Positions 1-5,580 of a stretch of DNA of 8,779 bases are shown in pieces. Both the position numbers and the translations under genes were made by a program. The notes below the pieces were generated by a model that had not been told where the DNA came from, made no database searches, and saw nothing but the letters and a program-made list of their open reading frames with translations. The stretch comes from DASROJ01 sp035646975 (lineage in GTDB: Bacteria > Acidobacteriota > Polarisedimenticolia > JACPZX01 > DASXTC01). Each line of letters opens with the position of its first letter. The stretch's first letter is position 1. The stretch lies in NCBI GenBank assembly GCA_035646975.1, contig DASROJ010000220.1, positions 1-8,779 of the forward strand, written 5' to 3'.

Positions 1-499
1 GCGCCAGGTCCCGCCCCATCTCGTCATACCAGAGCGCCAGCTTCAATCCGAAGGTGGTCGGCTCCGCGTGGATGCCGTGCGTGCGGCCGATCATCGGCGT
101 CATCTTGAACTCGTGGGCTCGCCGCGCGAGCACCTCGCGCAGCTTGACGACCCGCCCGATGAGCAGGTCGGACGCCTGCACCAGCTGAATCGCCGTGGCG
201 GTGTCGAGCATGTCCGACGACGTGAGCCCGAGATGGATGTATTTCGACTCGGGACCGACCTTTTCTCCAACCGCCGTCAGAAACGCGATCACGTCGTGAC
301 GCACCCGGGCCTCGATCTCGCCGACCCGGGCCAGATCGAAGTCGGCCTTCTGCCGGATGACCGAAACAGCCTCTTTCGGGATCTCGCCCCGCTCGGCCAT
401 CGCCTCGCAGGCGGCCACCTCCACCTTCAGCCAGCACCTGAGCTTGTGCTCCTCCTCCCAGAGACGCCCCATCTCCGGCAGCGTGTATCGTGCGATCAT
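1..499 (-). CDS. purB: Adenylosuccinate lyase, N-terminal part (cut by the window's left edge)
   Basis: PurB catalyses two beta-eliminations in purine synthesis: SAICAR to AICAR plus fumarate, and adenylosuccinate to AMP plus fumarate. It is a cytosolic homotetramer of the fumarase/aspartase superfamily. I translated 166 residues from the ATG at 499-497; the protein begins MIARYTLPEMGRLW. Visible family features are an RHD motif with His68, His89 in the IHLGLTSSDMLDT substrate segment, and GRTHGIHAEPTTFG with His141. These three histidines fall at the same residue numbers as the active-site histidines I recall for Bacillus subtilis PurB, which supports the start. The C-terminal signature loop (SSxMPxKxN) lies outside the window. 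The ATG overlaps the stop of the upstream hydrolase gene as ATGA, so translational coupling is likely. The frame is open to the left edge. Confidence 0.96.
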   Translation of the reverse strand, partial: MIARYTLPEMGRLWEEEHKLRCWLKVEVAACEAMAERGEIPKEAVSVIRQKADFDLARVGEIEARVRHDVIAFLTAVGEKVGPESKYIHLGLTSSDMLDTATAIQLVQASDLLIGRVVKLREVLARRAHEFKMTPMIGRTHGIHAEPTTFGLKLALWYDEMGRDLA

Positions 500-1335
500 G
501 CCTCGACCACCTCGCTGATCTCCCTTTGATGCGTCACGTGGATCTTCACGCGGCTGCGGCCTGCCGACTCCAGGCCCCGGCGGCAGGCCTGCATCGCCAG
601 GTCCGGCGTGTTGTTGGTGCGGCTCAGGTGCGCCAGGAACAGATGCCGCGTGCGCTCGCCGGCCACGCCGGCCACCAGGTCGGACATCTCGTCGTTGGAC
701 AGGTGGCCGTGGCGGCCCAGGATTCTCTGCTTGACCGACCAGGGATACGGGCCGCTCCTGAGCATCTCCGAGTCGTGGTTCGCCTCGGTCACCAGCAGGT
801 CGCACTGCTTGAGCCGCTCCACGACGAGCCGCGTCGTGTGGCCGAGGTCGGTGGCGTAGCCGAGCCGTGTGCCCTCGCACTCCACGACGAATCCCACGTT
901 GTCCACCGCATCATGTGGCACTGAGAACGGGCTCACCGCGATGTCTCCCACCATGAACGACAGGCCCGGCTCCGTGTGGCTGAGACCTGCCAGGTCCGCC
1001 GCGGCCAGGCCGGAGGCGGCGGCCGTCGCGGGCGTCGTATGAACCGGCGCGCCGAACCGCCTCGAAAACCGCGCCGCGCCGCCCACATGGTCGGCATGCT
1101 CGTGCGAGACCAGCACCGCATCGATCGAGCGCGGGTCGGTGCCGACCTGCTCGAGCCGTCGCTCGGTCTCCCGCGCCGACAACCCGCAGTCGATCAAAAG
1201 CCGGCCCCGCCTGCCCTCCACGAGGGTGCAGTTGCCGGAGCTGCCGCTGCCGAGCACGACGACGCGGAATCCTATGGCCGTGCCCTCCCGGGGTGGCGCC
1301 TCACCGGGAACCGCTCGAGCCGAAGCCCCCTTCAC
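496..1335 (-). CDS. Metallo-beta-lactamase-fold hydrolase, YycJ/WalJ family
   Basis: This is a cytosolic MBL-fold metal-dependent hydrolase. The N-terminal strand VVLGSGSSGN, then LLIDCGLS, and the metal motif HEHADH (residues 78-83 from the GTG start) are clear. Later come VPHDAVDN, YATDLGH, TEANHD, GHLSNDE and HLSRTNNTPDLA, which are typical of the YycJ/WalJ branch. Members of that branch are linked to double-stranded DNA 5' exonuclease activity and to cell-wall/replication coordination in Gram-positive bacteria; the role here is inferred. The long form starts with GTG at 1335 and overlaps the 3' end of dut by 35 bp. Its first 20 residues are unlike the family. A GGGAGG motif at 1284-1289 sits 8 nt before an ATA codon at 1275-1273. 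Starting there would give 259 residues beginning MGFRVVVLGSGSSGN, close to the usual family length. The gene lies between dut and purB in one operon. Confidence 0.92.
   Translation of the reverse strand: MKGASARAVPGEAPPREGTAIGFRVVVLGSGSSGNCTLVEGRRGRLLIDCGLSARETERRLEQVGTDPRSIDAVLVSHEHADHVGGAARFSRRFGAPVHTTPATAAASGLAAADLAGLSHTEPGLSFMVGDIAVSPFSVPHDAVDNVGFVVECEGTRLGYATDLGHTTRLVVERLKQCDLLVTEANHDSEMLRSGPYPWSVKQRILGRHGHLSNDEMSDLVAGVAGERTRHLFLAHLSRTNNTPDLAMQACRRGLESAGRSRVKIHVTHQREISEVVEA
1273..1289 (-). promoter_or_regulatory. Candidate ribosome binding site with ATA start for the MBL-fold hydrolase
   Basis: On the minus strand GGGAGG (1284-1289) is followed after 8 nt by ATA (1275-1273), in frame with the hydrolase and immediately before its conserved first strand. 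No ATG, GTG or TTG lies in frame between the GTG at 1335 and this point. The site falls 25 bp after the dut stop codon, so it would remove the dut overlap. AUA is a rare start codon, so this is a candidate only. Confidence 0.4.
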
Positions 1336-1762
1336 CGCGCGCCGACGGCGGCAGCGCCTCCACTTCCACCAGGTCGGCCGTGCTGACTCGCTGGATCACC
1401 ATCTGCGCGATCCTGTCGCCGCGCTGGATCGTCACCCTTTCCGAGCCCAGGTTCACGGCCAGCACGCTCACCTCGCCCCGGTAATCGGCATCGATGGTGC
1501 CCGGGGTGTTGAGCATCGTCACGCCGGACTTGAGAGCCAGGCCGCTGCGGGGCCGGACCTGCGCCTCGTAACCGTCCGGCAGGGCCATCGCGAAACCGGT
1601 GGGGATGAGGACGCGCTGGCCGGGCGACAGCGACAGCGGCTCTGTCAGGCAGGCCCTCAGGTCCATTCCGGAGGCCCCGGTGGTTTCACGGCGGGGCAGC
1701 GGCAGGTCGTTGCCCGGCAGCCTCTTGAAGAGCACGCGGGGCGTCTCCTCGGCTCGCGACAC
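1301..1762 (-). CDS. dut: Deoxyuridine 5'-triphosphate nucleotidohydrolase (dUTPase)
   Basis: dUTPase hydrolyses dUTP to dUMP and pyrophosphate, keeping uracil out of DNA and supplying dUMP for thymidylate synthesis. It is a cytosolic homotrimer. The 153-residue product has all five trimeric dUTPase motifs in order: I, SGMDLRA (31-37); II, RPRSGLALKSG (70-80); III, GTIDADYRGEV (88-98), with the catalytic Asp91 and the uracil-stacking Tyr94; IV, RGDRIAQMVI (114-123); V, the C-terminal glycine-rich RGEGGFGSSG (142-151). The length matches the family, so the protein looks complete and active. The start is GTG at 1762-1760, one base after the TGA of the M16 peptidase gene (TGA-C-GTG), which implies coupled translation. 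The far N-terminal dozen residues are family-variable. Confidence 0.97.
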   Translation of the reverse strand: MSRAEETPRVLFKRLPGNDLPLPRRETTGASGMDLRACLTEPLSLSPGQRVLIPTGFAMALPDGYEAQVRPRSGLALKSGVTMLNTPGTIDADYRGEVSVLAVNLGSERVTIQRGDRIAQMVIQRVSTADLVEVEALPPSARGEGGFGSSGSR

Positions 1763-1763
1763 G

Positions 1764-3023
1764 TCAGAACTGGATGCGGTCGGTCGTCAACCTGAAGCTC
1801 GACAGGTTGCCCAGCGCCGCGACGGTGCAGTCGCTCGACACGAGGATCTCGCGCGCCAGGTCCTGGACTTCGGCCGTGGTCACGCGGTCGATCCCCGCGA
1901 TCACATCATCGAGCGAGAACTGCTGGTTGAAGTAGATGTCCTGGCGCGCCAGGTTGCTCATTCGGCTGCTCGACGATTCGAGCGAGAGCATCAGGCTGCC
2001 TTTGAGGTGATCCTTCGCCGCTTTCAATTCGGTTTCTTCGATGGCGATGTCCTTGAGCCGCTTCAACTCCACGCAGACCTGTTCGATCACCTCTTCGCCG
2101 CCGCCGGGACGCGTGGCCGCGTAGACCATCAGGTACCCCGTGTCGGCGAACGAGCTGATCGACGAAAACACCGTGTAAGCCAGACCGCGCTCTTCGCGAA
2201 TCCGCTGGAAGAGCCGCGAGGACATCGTGCCGCCCAGAAGCGTGTTCATCACGTAGCCGATGTAGCGGTACTCGTGTTTCTGCCGGTATGCCGGCACGCC
2301 GAGGCAGAGGTGGAGCTGCTCGAGGTCTTTCTTCTCCCGCGCGACGAGATCGGAGCAGGGGTTCGGCATCGTCACCGGCCGGTGCCTCCCCTGGCTCGTC
2401 ATGCCCTGGAACGCCTGGGCCGCCATCTCGGCGAAGCGCATCTGGTCGAGGTGCCCGGCTGCGGCGATCACGACGTTGGCCGGGTGGTACGACTCGCGGA
2501 AGAACTTCATCAGCACGTCCGGCCCCAGCGCCGCCACCGACTCCACCGTGCCCTGGATCGGCCGGCCCAGCGGGTGCTGTTTCCAGAACGTCGAGGAGAA
2601 GAGGTCATAGACCACTTCGTCGGGACTGTCTTCCACCATCTTGATCTCTTCGAAGATGACCTTGCGCTCTTTTTCGATGTTCTCGGGGTCGAACCTGGGA
2701 TTCAGGACGATGTCCGACAGTAGATCGAGCGCCAGCGGCAGATGGTCGTCGAGCACACGCGCGTAGAAGCAGGTGTACTCCTTGGAAGTGAATGCGTCGC
2801 ACTGGCCACCGATCGAATCGATGGTCCTGGCGATCTCGGCCGCCGACCGCCGCTCGGTCCCCTTGAACAGAAGGTGCTCGATGAAGTGAGAGATGCCGTT
2901 CTCTTCCGGTGTCTCGTGCCGGGAACCCTGCTTGAGCCAGACGCCCAGCGACACGGAGCGCAAGGTCGGCATCTCTTCGGTGAGAATGGTGAGCCCGTTC
3001 GGGAGAACTTCCTTGCGATGCAT
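1764..3023 (-). CDS. M16 family zinc metallopeptidase (processing-peptidase-like)
   Basis: The product is a 419-residue single-unit M16B peptidase of the YmxG / mitochondrial-processing-peptidase type. Such enzymes form clam-shell dimers and degrade or process short unfolded peptides. The inverted zinc motif HFIEH has ligands His46 and His50 and catalytic Glu49. A downstream EEI segment (Glu125/Glu126) supplies the third zinc ligand. The C-terminal half carries SSRLFQRIREERGLAYTVFS, which holds the Arg and Tyr residues conserved in active members, so both half-domains are present in one chain. There is no signal peptide, which implies a cytoplasmic location. The ATG at 3023 is preceded by only a weak AAAGG element. 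It is the first gene of the M16-dut-hydrolase-purB group, directly after a candidate promoter. In many bacteria this family neighbours pnp and dut; here dut follows but the upstream neighbour is a secretion operon. Its substrate is unknown. Confidence 0.95.
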   Translation of the reverse strand: MHRKEVLPNGLTILTEEMPTLRSVSLGVWLKQGSRHETPEENGISHFIEHLLFKGTERRSAAEIARTIDSIGGQCDAFTSKEYTCFYARVLDDHLPLALDLLSDIVLNPRFDPENIEKERKVIFEEIKMVEDSPDEVVYDLFSSTFWKQHPLGRPIQGTVESVAALGPDVLMKFFRESYHPANVVIAAAGHLDQMRFAEMAAQAFQGMTSQGRHRPVTMPNPCSDLVAREKKDLEQLHLCLGVPAYRQKHEYRYIGYVMNTLLGGTMSSRLFQRIREERGLAYTVFSSISSFADTGYLMVYAATRPGGGEEVIEQVCVELKRLKDIAIEETELKAAKDHLKGSLMLSLESSSSRMSNLARQDIYFNQQFSLDDVIAGIDRVTTAEVQDLAREILVSSDCTVAALGNLSSFRLTTDRIQF

Positions 3024-3053
3024 GATCGACGATGCCTTTGTGGGGAGTTGCGG

Positions 3054-3078
3054 GTGGCCCGGCCGCCGCCGGAGCCAC
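3054..3078 (-). other. GC-rich stem-loop in the leader of the M16-dut operon
   Basis: On the minus strand GTGGC-T-CCGG is followed by a CGGCGG loop and then CCGG-GCCAC. This gives a 9-bp, nearly perfect GC stem with one bulged base. It lies between the candidate promoter and the M16 start codon, beginning a few bases after the expected transcription start. No T-run follows, so it is not a standard intrinsic terminator. It could stabilise the 5' end of the mRNA or cause some attenuation of upstream read-through. Confidence 0.5.
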
Positions 3079-3090
3079 GAAAGAAACCCG

Positions 3091-3120
3091 ACTATACCAC
3101 CGTGTCGGGCGCTGCTTCAA
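3091..3120 (-). promoter_or_regulatory. Candidate sigma70-type promoter for the M16-dut-hydrolase-purB operon
   Basis: On the minus strand TTGAAG (3120-3115; 4 of 6 matches to TTGACA) is followed by an 18-bp spacer and TATAGT (3096-3091; 5 of 6 matches to TATAAT). Transcription would begin near 3084, giving a leader of about 60 nt. The -10 box contains the TAG stop codon of the upstream pseudopilin-like gene, and the -35 lies inside that gene. This AT-containing hexamer pair stands out against very GC-rich surroundings, at the only gap over 50 bp in the window. Confidence 0.55.
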
Positions 3121-4321
3121 GCCACGACGCGTGACAATGCCCCGTGTCGAGACAATGTGTCGACAGGACGGAACCAATCAGCGTGAGACCGCCGGATCCG
3201 TTCGGATCGGGCGGCGTGGACGGCGCGTTCGGGTCGTGCGGGGCGTTCGGATCCTGGTCATCCGGCGGGGGATTCTCGTCCGCGTTGGGGTCCTGGTCCT
3301 GATCATCGGCGGAGGTGTCCTCCTCGCCGTCTTTCTGGTCCGCCTCTTCTTTCTTGCGTTTCGCTTCTTCCTCCTCGCGCGCCTTGCGCATCCTGTCGAG
3401 GCTCTCCTGAATCGGGTTCCGTCTCCCCCTGACGCCCTTGGGCGCATCGGGGCGATCGCCGGGATTCATGAAGATCGGCGTGTGGGAATCGCCGATGCCA
3501 AAGTTCCGCGTGGGAGTCTGCGTCGGGAGCACCGAACCGCCCATCCTCAGGTCCTGCCCCTCGGCCAGGAGCGTGAAGGCCCAGTCGTTGATGTTGGCGA
3601 TGTTCTTGTAGATCTTGAGACCCGTTTCCTTTTTCTTGTGCACGACTCCGACGATCGGCAGGCCCGTGGCCTCGCCGCCACGAAGGTTGAAGTTGTCGGG
3701 CAGCGGCTCGGAGTAGCCGGACTTTTCTTCTCCATCCCCGCCTGCCGTGCCCAACCCGCTGCGGCCCGAACGAGAGTTGCCTGGAAGGGCGCTGCCGCGA
3801 CGGCCGAAGGAGCTGTTGCCGCCATCGCCGCCGTCACCGCCGTCACCGGCGTCGGCGGCGTCTGCGAGCCCGCCGCCAGGCCCGGCGTCCCCGAAGGCGC
3901 CAGCGATCAGCTGTTGCTGGTCCCGCCGTGTCGCGTACGGATTGATGAATCCCTTGCCGGTGGGCGAGAGGTACAGCAGGCCCCACTTGCCATCCTTGGA
4001 CAAGGGATCCTTCCAGAGTCTGCGGATGTACCGATGGCGGTGCGGGCCGCGCTGCATCAGCACCTTGAGCTCGAGCGGGTACTGCTGCGTTTCCTTGTGA
4101 TAGAACTCGATGGCGTTGGCGTACTGCTCGCCGCGGAAGATCATCTCGGCCTCGTTGTCACGCCGCACAAGAAAGGTCCAGCTCTGACCGGTGACCATCA
4201 GCATGATCATCAGGACCGCGATGAGCACCATCAGGCCGACGAGCAAATGCCCCCGCTGCGAGGCGGTGGCCTCCCGCTGTCCTGTTGGGGCCGCGCCCGA
4301 CGCTGCTGGTGTCTGCCGCAT
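3092..4321 (-). CDS. Atypical pseudopilin-like protein with low-complexity linker and acidic tail
   Basis: This is a 409-residue membrane protein of uncertain function. A hydrophobic helix (about 25-45) follows RG at 23-24, as in prepilin leaders, but position +5 after a cleavage at Gly24 would be Gly, not the usual Glu. GspK-type minor pseudopilins also lack that Glu. Residues 55-115 (including YHKETQQYP and RRLWKDPLSKDGKW) look like the GspG-type globular region. A Gly/Asp/Ser-rich linker (about 142-200, with GDGGDGGDGG) interrupts it. A more conserved block follows at 220-252 (LPIVGVVHKK to NDWAFTLL). Then come a charged helix (311-334) and an Asp/Pro tail with repeated DPNA. The ATG at 4321 has a weak GGAAAG element and lies 12 bp after the lipoprotein gene, so the two are probably co-transcribed. 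It could be a minor pseudopilin or an anchored accessory protein. Confidence 0.8.
   Translation of the reverse strand: MRQTPAASGAAPTGQREATASQRGHLLVGLMVLIAVLMIMLMVTGQSWTFLVRRDNEAEMIFRGEQYANAIEFYHKETQQYPLELKVLMQRGPHRHRYIRRLWKDPLSKDGKWGLLYLSPTGKGFINPYATRRDQQQLIAGAFGDAGPGGGLADAADAGDGGDGGDGGNSSFGRRGSALPGNSRSGRSGLGTAGGDGEEKSGYSEPLPDNFNLRGGEATGLPIVGVVHKKKETGLKIYKNIANINDWAFTLLAEGQDLRMGGSVLPTQTPTRNFGIGDSHTPIFMNPGDRPDAPKGVRGRRNPIQESLDRMRKAREEEEAKRKKEEADQKDGEEDTSADDQDQDPNADENPPPDDQDPNAPHDPNAPSTPPDPNGSGGLTLIGSVLSTHCLDTGHCHASWLEAAPDTVV
3133..3163 (+). repeat. Two adjacent GACAATG...GTCGA units upstream of the M16 promoter
   Basis: GACAATG-CCCC-GTGTCGA (3133-3150) is followed directly by GACAATG-TGTCGA (3151-3163). 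The pair lies roughly 50-80 bp upstream of the predicted M16 operon transcription start, inside the 3' end of the pseudopilin-like gene. There it encodes part of the Cys/His-containing STHCLDTGHCH segment. It may be a regulator site or only a small coding duplication. Confidence 0.4.
3197..3298 (-). repeat. Asp/Pro-rich DPNA coding repeats in the pseudopilin-like tail
   Basis: Residues 342-375 of the pseudopilin-like protein contain four DPN units: DQDPNA, DQDPNA, HDPNA and PDPNG. At DNA level the repeats appear on the plus strand as recurring GTTCGG/GTTGGG words. The first unit reads D342-x-D344-x-N346-x-D348, similar to calcium-binding Asp-rich loops. Confidence 0.6.
3818..3850 (-). repeat. 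GGD codon repeat in the pseudopilin-like linker
   Basis: Residues 158-168 of the pseudopilin-like protein are AGDGGDGGDGG, encoded by near-identical 9-base units. This is a simple-sequence tract within a longer flexible linker and is a likely site of length variation between strains. Confidence 0.6.
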
Positions 4322-4333
4322 GAAGTCTTTCCG

Positions 4334-5113
4334 CTAGGGGATGTTGTCCGGGATCGGAAACGCCTGCGACTCGAAGTTTCCTGTCAGGTCGGATGCCGTG
4401 AACTGGAGCGTGCCGCAGTTCCCCATCGTGTTCGGATCGTTGCCCGCCATCGTGCACTTCAGGTCGCAGGTCGCCTGGCTCGGCTTCCAGGTCACCACGG
4501 CGGTGCCGGTGGCGTCGGTGTCCCGCTGGCTCGAGGGGGAGAAGCTGCCCGTCAGGACCGCCGGCGTCTCCTCGGCGAAAATCACGCGCACGCCCGGGAC
4601 CGGGTCGCCGTTCGGATCCTCGACGATCGCCGTCATGGTCAACTGGTCGGTGCAGGTCGTCAGGTCCGACGGCTGGATGTCCAGGAGGAACTGGCTCAAC
4701 GCCGCGGACGTGGTGAGCACCTGGACCGTGGCGGTGATGCTGCCCGACCTTGCCGTGACCGTGGGCGGACTGTTCGAGGTCAGCGTCAGCTTGCTCATCG
4801 CCTGCCCGTTGTTGTCCGTCAGGATGGTCGTCTCGGCGGCAGGATCGAGGATTCCGCTCGTCGTGGAGAATGTCATCTCCTGGCCGGGCTCCCGGGCGCC
4901 GCTCTTGGATCTCAGCGTGGCCGTCAGCTCGGTGGTCCCCTGCCCGCCGGCCGGAACCACCACCGTGGACGGGTTGGCCGACACCGTCACCGTCGAATCG
5001 GCCGGGGCGGTCGGATCGGTGTTGTTGCAGGCGGCGATGCCGAACACCGCCGCCGCAATAAGGGCGGCCGCCCCGGAAGCCCTCCTCTTGATGTGATTGG
5101 GATGTCTCGTCAT
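4334..5113 (-). CDS. Ig-like domain lipoprotein linked to the pseudopilin operon
   Basis: The predicted product is a 259-residue envelope lipoprotein. The signal sequence has a basic N-terminus, a hydrophobic Ala-rich core and the lipobox I-A-A-C29. Asn-Asn follows the Cys, so outer-membrane sorting is plausible. Residues 40-131 resemble a bacterial Ig-like (invasin/Big_1-type) domain: VSANPSTVVVPAGGQG, then MTFSTTSGILDP, TDNNGQAMSKLTL and VTARSGS. Residues 140-240 look like a second Ig-like domain (TMTAIVEDPNGDPVPGVRVIF). It carries four cysteines (154, 216, 220, 233) that could form two disulfides. I chose the ATG at 5113 because AAGGAG lies 10 nt upstream and it gives a normal signal peptide; a GTG at 5146 would add 11 residues and overlap the pseudopilin stop. 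It sits between pseudopilin genes in the same operon, so a role in exposing, binding or stabilising the pilus or secretion machine is possible but unproven. Confidence 0.85.
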   Translation of the reverse strand: MTRHPNHIKRRASGAAALIAAAVFGIAACNNTDPTAPADSTVTVSANPSTVVVPAGGQGTTELTATLRSKSGAREPGQEMTFSTTSGILDPAAETTILTDNNGQAMSKLTLTSNSPPTVTARSGSITATVQVLTTSAALSQFLLDIQPSDLTTCTDQLTMTAIVEDPNGDPVPGVRVIFAEETPAVLTGSFSPSSQRDTDATGTAVVTWKPSQATCDLKCTMAGNDPNTMGNCGTLQFTASDLTGNFESQAFPIPDNIP

Positions 5114-5123
5114 CGCGCATTGA

Positions 5124-5129
5124 CTCCTT
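5124..5129 (-). promoter_or_regulatory. Ribosome binding site deciding the lipoprotein start
   Basis: AAGGAG on the minus strand sits 10 nt before the ATG at 5113-5111. Another ATG (5120-5118) is only 3 nt from it and in a different frame; that frame lacks a signal peptide or recognisable motifs. The in-frame GTG at 5146 has no such element. Confidence 0.6.
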
Positions 5130-5139
5130 ATGTGCTTTC

Positions 5140-5571
5140 TCACCACTCGCTGACCAGCGTGCCGTCGAGCGCCTTGTGCGCCGCCCCGCTATGGATGTCG
5201 AAAATGCCGGGCGACGTGTTGGTGCTGCCCTGCTCGTCCGGAAGACCGAGATCCTCGCTGCCCGGACCCCCCTCGCCCGCCTGGACGGTACGCCAGCTGG
5301 TCGAGTCCTTGGTGAACGGATCCACCGGCAGGCTGCGCAGGTAGCCTTCCTCCACCAGCGCTTCCAGGCTGGCCGGGTACCGGGCCTTGTCGGCGAAGTA
5401 CTGGTCGATCGCCTCGCGCATCACGTGCAGGTCTGTCTTGAGCACCGCCTCGCGCGCCTTGTCGGGCGAATTCTTGAGCTGCACCGCGGCCATCGACGCC
5501 AGGATGCCCAGCAGCGCCACGACGACCATCAGCTCGAGCAGTGTGAATCCAGACTCTTTCCTGCGCGCCAT
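5140..5571 (-). CDS. GspG-like type II secretion / type IV pseudopilin
   Basis: This is a 143-residue pseudopilin with a classic type III signal: a short basic leader MARRKESG, then FTLLELMVVVALLGILA. Cleavage after Gly8 by prepilin peptidase would leave an N-methylated Phe at +1 and Glu at +5 (Glu13), the residue needed for assembly. The rest fits the GspG fold: an amphipathic helix (AREAVLKTDLHVMREAI), YPASLEAL, LPVDPFTKD, and a C-terminal FDIHS...LDGTLVSEW. It is expected to form the periplasmic pseudopilus or a pilus from the inner membrane. The ATG at 5571 has GAGG 5 nt upstream and follows the neighbouring pseudopilin stop by 9 bp. The end of the protein resembles that pseudopilin's end, which suggests an old tandem duplication. 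No prepilin peptidase gene is in the window. Confidence 0.93.
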   Translation of the reverse strand: MARRKESGFTLLELMVVVALLGILASMAAVQLKNSPDKAREAVLKTDLHVMREAIDQYFADKARYPASLEALVEEGYLRSLPVDPFTKDSTSWRTVQAGEGGPGSEDLGLPDEQGSTNTSPGIFDIHSGAAHKALDGTLVSEW

Positions 5572-5580
5572 GTCAGCCTC

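Noticed and set aside
1599..2723. A 374-codon open frame on the plus strand
   Set aside because: It is antisense to the M16 peptidase gene, whose HFIEH and SSRLFQRIREERGLAY motifs establish the real coding strand.
3054..3078. Rho-independent terminator ending the secretion operon
   Set aside because: The stem is strong but no T-run follows on the minus strand, and it lies downstream of a plausible promoter; it is reported only as a stem-loop.
3197..3298. Dockerin module partnering the cohesin-like domain
   Set aside because: Only one DxDxNxD-like loop and DPNA repeats are seen; the paired helices and duplicated loops of a dockerin are missing.
4158..5120. A 320-codon minus-strand frame starting at an ATG 3 nt after AAGGAG
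   Set aside because: The spacing is too short for normal initiation, the product is Arg/Gly/Asp/His-rich without motifs, and the other frame gives a lipoprotein with lipobox and Ig-like domains.
3032..5344. A 770-codon open frame on the plus strand
   Set aside because: It lies antisense to three genes with clear motifs, has an Arg/Gly/Val-rich composition with no recognisable domain, and is explained by GC-rich codon bias on the opposite strand.
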